Position numbers and translations under genes: made by a program | Notes under the pieces: generated by a model | Told to the model about the DNA's origin: nothing | Seen by the model: the letters and a program-made list of their open reading frames with translations, nothing else | Databases searched by the model: none | In this document: piece after piece, positions 57,883 to 64,000 of the stretch | How positions within the stretch are numbered: the stretch's first letter is position 1 | Layout: every line of letters starts with the position of its first letter | DNA from: Saccharibacillus endophyticus | Lineage (GTDB): Bacteria > Bacillota > Bacilli > Paenibacillales > Paenibacillaceae | DNA length: 64,000 nucleotides | NCBI RefSeq assembly: GCF_013185185.1 | Contig: NZ_JAAZWE010000005.1 | Span: 186,001 to 250,000 of the forward strand | Direction of reading: 5' to 3'

Positions 57883-58929
57883 TCAGTATAGACCTGATCG
57901 CGGCCCGGATTCAAGCGCGGAAGCAATCCGTCGATGCGTCTGCGCATCGGCAACCACGTACAGCTTGGCGTTCGCCGGAATCGGCATGTCCAGCTTGCGG
58001 TTGATGCCGAGGTCTTCGCGATCGGCGATCAACGTTGCGCCTTGCGCCAATAAAGCCTGGAACGCGTCGCCGTACGTTTTCCACGACCGGTCGACCGCCA
58101 CTTCGTAGACGTCGCTGCCGTTCGTCCGGTTGAGCAATTGGGTGATCACGTCGGAGCTGCCTTCGTGCAGCGCCGCGCGTACCGCCAAGCGCGAGATGGC
58201 GTCATGCGACAAAATGAATTCGTTCACCTGCGCGTGACGGAAATTTTGCACATGGTTCTCCATCGTGATCTCGACCGTCGTATGCACGTGCGGCGCGATC
58301 CGTTCGATGCTGGACACGACGAGCAGCGATTTGCCGTCGATCAGCGAAGCTTCTTCGATCCGTTCGTCGGCGAAAATGATCGCGGCGCGGCAGGAAGAAA
58401 TGCTCGCTTTGGACAAAACGGAATCCGCAGCCGGATCGCCGCTGACGAAATGCACCTGCTCCAGATGCTCCAACGGATGCCGATTCGATTCGTCGATCAG
58501 CACGATTTGCGTTTTCGGCGCATTTTCCAAAATTTCCTCGATCGCCGAACGGGCCTTTTTGCCCCAGTTCACGATCACGATATGCTGCTCTCCTTCAAAC
58601 GTCAACATTCCCGCGCCCCTTTGACGCTGCACTTCCGCAATCGAGTCGATGACTTTCCCGATCACCAGACTGAGCAGCCCGATTCCGAATATGTACAGAA
58701 AAATCGTAAATACTTTGCCTGCCGGAGTCGTCGCGAAATAATCGCCGTAACCTACCGTCGCCATCGTGGTTAATACCCAGTAAAAAGCATTGAACCAATT
58801 CGCGAACGTCTCGGGCTCCAGCGCATAAGCAACCGTGGCGCTGAAGAGGACGAAAGCCAATATGATGCCGCCGATCGTCGTCTTGCGCAAATGCATCAAC
58901 CTCGTCGACAGCCGGATAAAAAAATGCAC
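57883..58929 (-). CDS. Potassium channel with TrkA-N (RCK) domain
   Basis: 348 residues. Two membrane helices (about 18-38 and 70-92) flank the pore loop with the K+ filter TVGYGD (58-63). The cytosolic TrkA_N/RCK domain begins at about residue 112 (QHIVIVNWGKKARSAIEEIL); its nucleotide loop lacks the usual GxGxxG, as in YugO-type channels. The C-terminal part (about 230-348) is a second alpha/beta lobe. It starts with GTG behind AGGAGGAG. It is close to the DUF350/ATP-grasp block, in which K+ channel genes are often found in Bacillota. Confidence 0.9.
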   Translation of the reverse strand: MHFFIRLSTRLMHLRKTTIGGIILAFVLFSATVAYALEPETFANWFNAFYWVLTTMATVGYGDYFATTPAGKVFTIFLYIFGIGLLSLVIGKVIDSIAEVQRQRGAGMLTFEGEQHIVIVNWGKKARSAIEEILENAPKTQIVLIDESNRHPLEHLEQVHFVSGDPAADSVLSKASISSCRAAIIFADERIEEASLIDGKSLLVVSSIERIAPHVHTTVEITMENHVQNFRHAQVNEFILSHDAISRLAVRAALHEGSSDVITQLLNRTNGSDVYEVAVDRSWKTYGDAFQALLAQGATLIADREDLGINRKLDMPIPANAKLYVVADAQTHRRIASALESGPRSGLY

Positions 58930-59174
58930 GTCCCGCTCCTCCTATAGCGTCGTTTCATTTGAATGCCGCGCTGCGGAAAACGCCGGCAATCCGAACTGAA
59001 CCACGCATCATGATGTAATCCCTTGCGAATCGAGCCCATGCTTGGATTCCGCCCGCGGATCGTCTACCATAAAACCATAAAGTTTTCCGAAACGCGTCCG
59101 CATCGCGCACCGTAAAGCATCCTATGCGAAATCAGTCGGATTATCGGCTGCAACCCAGGCTGGAGGTCAAAATC

Positions 59175-59687
59175 ATGTCCATGTTCAAACGTATCCGCAA
59201 TATCTTCGCCAAGCCGGAAGCTCCGCTGAAAGAACGCGGCATCCTGGAAATCGGTCCCGGCGACATCTGCGAAGTCTCCATGGTGACGTACGAAGTCACC
59301 GGACGCACCCAAAACGCCCGCCGCAAAGCGGTCGTGCTTACGTTACGCGACGGCTCGAACCTGTCCTATCTGGTCATCGAAGAGCGCGAAGAAAACAAAT
59401 ACGCGCTGTACCATCCGATCGACGGACGCCTCGATTCCATCCAGGAAGTCCCGACAACCATGGACCTGGACGGAACCGTCTACCATCTCGAAGAACAATA
59501 CAACGGCCACGTCTCCACCACCGGCCGCACTCCGTTCATGCAAGGCGGCGACCAATCCGTCTGGCAGTACCAGTCCGACAACATGAAGCTGCTCCGCATC
59601 GAATGGATGGACGGCCGCTTCATGCTCTACGAAGGCGAAGACGTCCCCCCCGCCGACGTCCGCGTGATCCGCGGCGGCGGAGCTTAA
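59175..59687 (+). CDS. DUF4178-like protein
   Basis: 170 residues, soluble. It starts with a short basic helix (MSMFKRIRNIFAKPEAP), then a beta-rich domain (ILEIGPGDICEVSMVTYEVT, WQYQSDNMKLLRIEWMDGRF) typical of DUF4178, which is often encoded beside DUF350 and glutathionylspermidine-synthase-like genes. It is on the opposite strand to that operon, with 3' ends facing. GGAGGT lies 8 bases before ATG 59175; a frame back to 59124 is weaker. The upstream interval 58930-59174 shows no other feature. The family call is moderate. Confidence 0.72.
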   Translation: MSMFKRIRNIFAKPEAPLKERGILEIGPGDICEVSMVTYEVTGRTQNARRKAVVLTLRDGSNLSYLVIEEREENKYALYHPIDGRLDSIQEVPTTMDLDGTVYHLEEQYNGHVSTTGRTPFMQGGDQSVWQYQSDNMKLLRIEWMDGRFMLYEGEDVPPADVRVIRGGGA

Positions 59688-59718
59688 GTCTTTCGATTTT
59701 AAACTGCTCTTCCCAGAC

Positions 59719-59753
59719 AAGGCCGCGCCCACGATTTCAGTGGGCGCGGCCTT
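59719..59753 (+). terminator. Terminator of the DUF4178-like gene
   Basis: AAGGCCGCGCCCAC / GTGGGCGCGGCCTT, perfect 14-base stem with a 7-base loop and following TT. Confidence 0.9.
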
Positions 59754-59800
59754 TACATGTCCAATCCTTTCCTTCCCCGCCCCTATAGGCGAAAAAAGAA

Positions 59801-59946
59801 TCTTTGCATGGGCGAAGCCAGGCGGAGGGGGAAATTCAGTGAAAGATGCCTTTGAACTCGGAAAGATTCCACTAAAATTTTAAATCGACTTTTCCGAGTG
59901 AGACAGCATCTTGAACGAATTTCTCCCGCAGCCCCTGCTTGCCCCC
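59801..59946. repeat. Structured repeat family R1, copy C
   Basis: Outer GGGC.AAGC....GG arms; middle GGGGGAAATTC (59827-59837) / GAATTTCTCCC (59917-59927); inner ACTCGGAAAG (59856-59865) / CTTTTCCGAGT (59889-59899). The inner stem differs from copies A and B at paired positions on both sides. It lies 28 bases beyond the end of the DUF350 gene. Confidence 0.78.
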
Positions 59947-59974
59947 AGCGAACAGGATTTATCTTGAGCCGAAT

Positions 59975-60388
59975 TCAAATAATTAAACTGCTGATCGAAA
60001 TCGCCGTCCCGATAAATACCGCGCACAGCAGCAGTCCGACCGCCACGTTTCCTTTTTCCAACTCTTCGGCCACTTTGAACTTGGGCGTCACGAGTCCGAA
60101 TACCCAGTACACGATCACCAAGCAGACCTGCCCGATCAGGAACCAAATCGCCATGAACCAGATCGACGTGTTCGTGTAGGCGGAAATGCCGAGGATGATG
60201 CCGGTCGCGATAAACTTGCCGCCGAGCGCGAGACCTACGGCGACGTTGCCTTTTTTCAATTCGTCCATGTCGTTGAACGGAGTCTTCAGGAAGAAGATCA
60301 GCATGCCTATGATTTGCAGCACGATGATCGCGACCAAGCTGACCCCGATATTGTAAAACGCCATCCAATCAAATCCAAATTCCGCCAT
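59975..60388 (-). CDS. DUF350 membrane protein (YjfL-like)
   Basis: 137 residues. Four membrane helices make two tandem DUF350 repeats; the repeat cores DELKKGNVAVGLALGGKF and EELEKGNVAVGLLLCAVF (about 46-63 and 111-128) show the internal duplication. The start ATG 60388 overlaps the lipoprotein's stop (TGATG), so it is coupled; a GTG at 60400 is less likely. It is last in the operon. In E. coli the DUF350 protein YjfL is encoded beside a glutathionylspermidine-synthase homologue, as here. The function is unknown. Confidence 0.88.
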   Translation of the reverse strand: MAEFGFDWMAFYNIGVSLVAIIVLQIIGMLIFFLKTPFNDMDELKKGNVAVGLALGGKFIATGIILGISAYTNTSIWFMAIWFLIGQVCLVIVYWVFGLVTPKFKVAEELEKGNVAVGLLLCAVFIGTAISISSLII

Positions 60389-61080
60389 CAATTGGCCCAC
60401 CCCCGAAATTTCGCATATGCCAGATCGTAATCGGCAAAGTCATGTACTTCTTCCAGCACGACGGCAACCTCTTTGACGTCTTTCAGTTTGCCGTAACGGG
60501 CATCGTCCACCGGCTGCTTCATGCGGTTGCCCGAAGGCAGTTCCAACACGGCAAAGTTGCGCGTCTCGCCGTTCAAAGCCGTTTTGTAGACGCCGACCAC
60601 GTCGACGTCCGTCGTGACGGACACTTTGAGATTCTCCAAATCGGTCTTCGCCGAAGCTTCATCCGGGTACGACTTGAGCGTCGTCCAGCCGGACAGCTGC
60701 ACGTCGTTGCGTCCCTGATCGTCGGTCGTCAGCGTGGCGCTCATCGATTGCAGCGTCCAAATCTGCTGGCCCGTCGCGTAATTGTTGTCGTTCGCCAGCA
60801 GCTCGTTGTCCGGCAGCACGGTCATGTCGCTTCCGATCAGATCGCCGACCGAACCTTCCTGAATCCGGTAATCCCACGGCACCGTGTTCACGCCCGGCCC
60901 GTCGTCCGCGTTCGTGCTCGTCACGGAGCTGTTCGAACAAGCGCCGAGCACGAGCAGCAGCACAAGCGCCGGCAGCCAGATCAGCGGCCGCAACCGATGC
61001 GTTCGACCTTGTCCGGAGACCGATCCGAAAGCCGCTTCGCGGCCTGCCGGATCCGCGGCCTTTTCGTTATTTCGCAGCAT
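60388..61080 (-). CDS. Lipoprotein of unknown family in the ATP-grasp operon
   Basis: 230 residues. An unusually long basic N-terminus (about 30 residues) precedes the hydrophobic stretch and the lipobox LVLGAC (Cys48). The mature part is a mixed alpha/beta domain with YDEASAKTDLENLKV-like segments. I expected a DUF4247 protein, which is common at this position, but I cannot see that family's motifs. ATG 61080 abuts the ligase stop (TAGATG), so the two are coupled. Confidence 0.75.
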   Translation of the reverse strand: MLRNNEKAADPAGREAAFGSVSGQGRTHRLRPLIWLPALVLLLVLGACSNSSVTSTNADDGPGVNTVPWDYRIQEGSVGDLIGSDMTVLPDNELLANDNNYATGQQIWTLQSMSATLTTDDQGRNDVQLSGWTTLKSYPDEASAKTDLENLKVSVTTDVDVVGVYKTALNGETRNFAVLELPSGNRMKQPVDDARYGKLKDVKEVAVVLEEVHDFADYDLAYAKFRGWAN

Positions 61081-62292
61081 CTATTCCACTCCCAACGCGA
61101 TAAAATGGCTGGCATTGCCGGTGATGAGTCCTCCGGCACGGCCCAGCATGCCGCACGGAACGCCGTCGATCACGAACATCCCGGCCAGCAGATGAAGCTC
61201 GCCTTCGGCCGTGTTCACGCGCGGCAAATCCGCTCTTTTTTGATACACGACCGGAAAAAGCCCGCTCGTGTCGTAGCCTTCTTCGTCTTGCAGCTCCAAC
61301 TCTCCGGCCTGCCCGTACATGCGCACGGAACCGCCTTCGCGGCCGAACATGGACTTGGACACGTAATCGCCGGAAAACAACGGCTTGTTGTATGTAGGCA
61401 GCATGTAACGGGAGATCGCTTCGCGTTCCTCGTCGTTATACAGCATGCCCAGTTCGTGCAATCCCCAGACGACGGCCATCATGCCTTTGGATTGCAGCAA
61501 AATGGCGTGCGGATGATTGAACAGCCTGAGCTGGCCGCTCTCGACCGCGTAAGCGAGCGCTTCGCCGCCGTCGTCGACCGACATCCATTCTTTCGGATAC
61601 AAGGCGAACATGCGGCGAATCGGCTGTCCCTCTCCGTCTTTGACCAGACCGTCGTCGATGGTCAGCTCCAAGCAGTCCACCAAGCGCATGTCGCGGCCGC
61701 TGTGCTTGACCAACGCTTCGATCGTGCCGGAATCCTCGGCGTGCTCGCCGTAAGCGATACAGGCCGCCGTTTCCGGCTGCTCGTACGCCCAGGCCGCCCG
61801 AACCTGCTCGGCCATCGCGCCGTTCATGCTGCGCACGCCGAGACGCCCGCACATCCACGGCGTCGCGATAGACGATTCGACGTAACCGGTCGGCGTGTCG
61901 GCGTTCAGCTCAAGCAGCTTGATGCTGACTGCGCCCGGTGTTTCGGCATCTTGCGAAATCGCGAAGTCGAACCGCGCGTATCGGCTGATCTTCGGCTCTT
62001 CCGCGACCGGAGCCTGATCCAGCATGTTCCACAGAATCGGCGGAATGCCGATCAGCTCGTACAGGTCGCGGCGGCGATGCACGTAGCGGACCGCTTTGTC
62101 GAACACGCTCCATAACCTGCGAGATGCTTCCTCCAGCTCGGCGTGTACGGATTCGTCCATCACGGCAACCTGATCGATCCAGTAGCGTTCGTCTTCATAA
62201 TCCGCCCATGCAAAGCCCAACTCGCGAAGCTCTTCCACCAGTGCTCCGCGTTCTTCCGACGGCGTTCCCACGATGCGAAAAATCCCGCTCAT
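61081..62292 (-). CDS. Glutathionylspermidine-synthase-like ATP-grasp amidoligase (YgiC/YjfC-like)
   Basis: 403 residues, the length of stand-alone ligases without the amidase domain. Visible marks of the GSP_synth ATP-grasp fold: YARFDFAI (about 105-112), LLELNADTPTG (about 125-135), LYPKEWMSVDDGGEA, ILLQSKGMMAVVWGL and the ATP-binding loop VSKSMFGREGGSV (about 314-326). It should form an amide bond using ATP. YgiC and YjfC of E. coli are homologues for which glutathione plus spermidine has not been shown to be the substrate. The start overlaps the stop of the Gly/Ser-rich gene by 4 bases (ATGA). Confidence 0.9.
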   Translation of the reverse strand: MSGIFRIVGTPSEERGALVEELRELGFAWADYEDERYWIDQVAVMDESVHAELEEASRRLWSVFDKAVRYVHRRRDLYELIGIPPILWNMLDQAPVAEEPKISRYARFDFAISQDAETPGAVSIKLLELNADTPTGYVESSIATPWMCGRLGVRSMNGAMAEQVRAAWAYEQPETAACIAYGEHAEDSGTIEALVKHSGRDMRLVDCLELTIDDGLVKDGEGQPIRRMFALYPKEWMSVDDGGEALAYAVESGQLRLFNHPHAILLQSKGMMAVVWGLHELGMLYNDEEREAISRYMLPTYNKPLFSGDYVSKSMFGREGGSVRMYGQAGELELQDEEGYDTSGLFPVVYQKRADLPRVNTAEGELHLLAGMFVIDGVPCGMLGRAGGLITGNASHFIALGVE

Positions 62293-63026
62293 CCGCCGAA
62301 GAAGCCTCCCGACTTCGATCCCGAAGACTTGGAACCCGACGAACTGAGTCCGCTGGATTTGCCGCCTACTCCGCCCGAACTCGACGAAGTCGAACGCCGG
62401 GTGATTTTACCGGTGGAATTCGAAGTCTTCGGACGCACCGTGGAGCCGCTCACTTCGCGGTTCTGGAAGCTGCCCGTATTGTACGTGCGCGGCGTGTACG
62501 GACGGGTCGAACCCGCGTAGTAGCCGCGGCGGTTATCGTACCAGCCGCGCGACGAGTAAACGCCCGCGTTATTGAACAGGAAATGGTACAGCATCAGATC
62601 GCCCCAGCCGAAGCCCGAACCGTATCCGCCGTAATAGTTGTTGACGACGGTGCCGCCCGATCCGTCGGCCGGCGCGGTCGTTTGCTCCTGCTCCTGAAGA
62701 TCTTCTTCCGTGATCGGCAGGCTCCAATCGACCTGGGGATCGTAATACTGCTTGACCTCTTCCGTCGAGGCTTCGACCAGCGTCGGCTCGGAAGCGCTGC
62801 CGGAATTGTTCGAAGCCAGCGCGCCGCCCGGAATGAACGCCGTATTGGCGATCAGGGCAAGACCCAGCGATGTCGACAGTACCTTAACCGGGCGACTAAA
62901 GCCCGGTTCGCGCTGGTCACGGCTTGCTTCGACGTTTTGTTTTTGGTTAACGGGTCCGCTCGGCGAAACGGATAAGTTTGCCGAGTCCTCTTTTAACGCA
63001 TATCGTTCTTTTCCCGTGTGATCCAA
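62289..63026 (-). CDS. Gly/Ser-rich exported protein, positional analogue of YgiB
   Basis: 245 residues. A hydrophilic N-terminus (about 45 residues) precedes a signal-like helix (VLSTSLGLALIANTAFIPGG, about 49-68). The mature part has a Tyr/Gly-rich segment (VVNNYYGGYGSGFGWGDLM) and a Ser/Gly/Lys-rich tail ending GSKSGGFFGG. It starts with TTG 63026, with GGAGGG 8 bases before. It overlaps the ATP-grasp ligase gene, as ygiB precedes ygiC in E. coli; YgiB also has a Ser/Gly-rich C-terminus. Because the ligase could attach an amine to a protein tail, this protein is a candidate substrate. That is inference. Confidence 0.72.
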   Translation of the reverse strand: MDHTGKERYALKEDSANLSVSPSGPVNQKQNVEASRDQREPGFSRPVKVLSTSLGLALIANTAFIPGGALASNNSGSASEPTLVEASTEEVKQYYDPQVDWSLPITEEDLQEQEQTTAPADGSGGTVVNNYYGGYGSGFGWGDLMLYHFLFNNAGVYSSRGWYDNRRGYYAGSTRPYTPRTYNTGSFQNREVSGSTVRPKTSNSTGKITRRSTSSSSGGVGGKSSGLSSSGSKSSGSKSGGFFGG

Positions 63027-63080
63027 CGTTTTGTCCCTCCTTCAAAACTGCTAGAACCTTGTCTGAATGAAGCTTTGACT

Positions 63081-63293
63081 TTACCCGTGCATCGGGACGA
63101 GCAGCAGCTCCAGCTTGCCCGTATCGACGTTCAGGCGGCCTTCGACCGCTTCATATTCTTTACCCTGAACGACGAGGTAATTGGCATGTTCGAGCGCGGC
63201 TACCATATTCATGCTCCACGGACGCTCTTCGATCTGACGAAGTTCGCCCCCGACCATTTTCTCGAACAGTACGACTGCGATATCTTTGTCCAT
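63081..63293 (-). CDS. Small protein, 70 residues, first gene of the ATP-grasp operon
   Basis: No family recognised. The sequence begins MDKDIAVVLFEKMVGGELRQ and has an alpha/beta look with YLVVQGKEYEAVEGRLNVD and GKLELLLVPMHG at the end. GAGGGATC lies 8 bases before ATG 63293, which is better than the long frame to 63467. It precedes the Gly/Ser-rich gene by 54 bases and is probably in the same operon. Confidence 0.62.
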   Translation of the reverse strand: MDKDIAVVLFEKMVGGELRQIEERPWSMNMVAALEHANYLVVQGKEYEAVEGRLNVDTGKLELLLVPMHG

Positions 63294-63479
63294 TCGGTGA
63301 TCCCTCTTTCTTGAATGAGTTTCGAGTTTTTCTGCTACGTGACGCTGATGTTTAGGCTTACGTTTTCTGTATACGTGCTTCGCGGCGAATCGTTGCGGAA
63401 AGGTTGCGAACCGCTTGTTCTGCCCGATATTCCCATTCAGCATACGATTTTCGCGGGAGCAATACAATAAATAAGAGGG

Positions 63480-63572
63480 AAAAGACGAACGGGGGAGGGA
63501 GGCGCTGCGGGAACAATTCGTTAAAAAGCGTCTTTCACTGAATTCCTCCCTCCGCTAGGTCGCTCGTCTTTT
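63480..63572. repeat. Structured repeat family R1, copy D (short, reversed)
   Basis: On the minus strand it reads GCGGAGGGAGGAATTCAGTG then AAAGACGC, TTTTTAACGAATTGTTCCCGCAG, matching copy C but lacking the inner stem. Outer arms AAAAGACGA / TCGTCTTTT enclose it (63480-63488 and 63564-63572). It stands in the gap between the ATP-grasp operon and the symporter gene; 63294-63479 otherwise holds only the operon's promoter region. Confidence 0.65.
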
Positions 63573-63597
63573 AAGGGAAAGGAGAAAGAAAAACAAA

Positions 63598-63633
63598 AAT
63601 CGGCATCTTATTTATGCAATAAGGTACCGATCT
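63598..63633 (-). terminator. Terminator of the symporter gene
   Basis: AATCGG..CTTATT / AATAAG..CCGATT stem (minus strand), followed by TTTGTTTTTC. Confidence 0.8.
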
Positions 63634-63671
63634 TAAAAGATTTTTTCGTGCTTGTTATGAGATTATGCGGG

Positions 63672-64000
63672 TTAAGATTCGCTTCGTTTGGCTTGATCGC
63701 CTTTTGTCAGCAGGCTGACGACGAAGATCGCGATCAGGTTGGCGGCGAAGCCGGGGACGATTTCGTATAGGGTGTCTTTGAGTACCGGAACGTTGGCCCA
63801 GACGATGACGGTGATTGCGCCGGCAGCCATGCCGGCGAGCGCGCCCCAGCGGTTCATTTTTTTCCAGTACAGGCTCAGCAGGATAACCGGGCCGAAAGAA
63901 GCGCCGAAGCCGGCCCAAGCATAAGCGACTAGGGTCAGGATCGTGTCGTTTTTGGTATACGACAAGGCCAGCGCCAGAATCGAGACGATCAGTACGGCAA
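63672..64000 (-). CDS. Sodium/proline-type symporter (SSS family), C-terminal part (5' end off window)
   Basis: The frame is open to the right edge, so only about 109 C-terminal residues are seen. They show the last three membrane helices with the SSS-family block VAYAWAGFGASFGPVILLSLYWKKMNRWGALAGM (split at about 32 to 65 in this fragment), which is typical of PutP/OpuE sodium/proline symporters. It ends with a short charged tail (GDQAKRSES). The substrate is probably proline or another osmolyte, but the binding-site residues are outside. Confidence 0.85.
   Translation of the reverse strand, partial: AVLIVSILALALSYTKNDTILTLVAYAWAGFGASFGPVILLSLYWKKMNRWGALAGMAAGAITVIVWANVPVLKDTLYEIVPGFAANLIAIFVVSLLTKGDQAKRSES

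Noticed and set aside
57694..57891. 65-codon plus-strand ORF in the gap before the channel gene
   Set aside because: It has no ribosome site and no family resemblance, and it runs into the antisense of the channel's 3' end.
60388..61080. DUF4247 assignment for the lipoprotein
   Set aside because: The position suggests it, but the family's sequence pattern is not apparent to me, so it is left as unknown.

Overview
The window looks like chromosomal DNA of a GC-rich, low-nucleotide-bias Bacillota of the Paenibacillaceae type (Paenibacillus or Saccharibacillus-like). The reasons are strong AGGAGG-type ribosome sites with frequent GTG and TTG starts, a very large S-layer-homology (SLH) protein, YesM/YesN two-component regulators beside sugar ABC transporters, cre-like CcpA sites, Zur, Fur and Fnr-type boxes of Bacillus form, and DUF families common in that group. 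I see no rRNA, tRNA, CRISPR array, phage or transposase gene. Both ends cut genes: a DesK-type kinase on the left and a PutP-type sodium/solute symporter on the right.

Layout. 1-2.1 kb: end of a desK/desR-like pair and rluF. 2.1-3.4 kb: a DoxX protein under a palindromic operator, repeats, and a small membrane protein. 3.4-8.6 kb: a five-gene nickel/peptide-type ABC importer with a Zur-like box inside its promoter, suggesting zinc or metallophore uptake. 8.7-12.4 kb: an NmrA-like oxidoreductase, two tandem paralogous membrane-anchored alpha/beta hydrolases and a small acidic protein. 12.6-17.9 kb: a 1743-residue SLH surface protein.

18-31 kb is a glycan-use region. It holds a GH2 enzyme, a three-gene sugar ABC importer, a YesN/YesM pair with its own membrane-anchored sugar-binding protein, and a divergent secreted GH43-CBM6 enzyme, with cre-like sites in between. 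I read the anchored binding protein, YesM and YesN as a three-component extracellular sugar sensor. 31-35.5 kb: fhs, a BNR/YCF48-repeat protein and a nitroreductase. 35.6-40.4 kb: a DUF4085/DUF3999/DUF2339 operon. 40.6-42.6 kb: an MFS exporter with its TetR regulator. 43-44.1 kb: two almost identical DoxX genes behind a perfect Fnr/Crp-type palindrome. 44.4-57.6 kb: mixed genes, including a GH18 enzyme, an IDEAL protein, an Rrf2 regulator, a Fur-controlled siderophore-binding protein, a P-type ATPase, a DUF4173 protein, an SgrR-like regulator, a zinc-type ADH and a CatB-type xenobiotic acetyltransferase.

57.9-63.3 kb is the most intriguing block: a TrkA-type K+ channel, a DUF4178-like protein, a DUF350 membrane protein, an unknown lipoprotein, a glutathionylspermidine-synthase-like ATP-grasp ligase, a Gly/Ser-rich exported protein and a 70-residue protein. 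It resembles the E. coli ygiBC and yjfIJKLMC neighbourhoods, whose chemistry is unknown.

Three families of intergenic repeats run through the window. One is a nested inverted repeat (4 loci) whose inner stem shows compensatory base changes. One is a four-box element with exact 50-bp box spacing (3 loci). One is a shorter inverted repeat built on a GTTGACAAGGTAC-like arm (4 loci). Several operator-like arrays are also visible and are reported separately.
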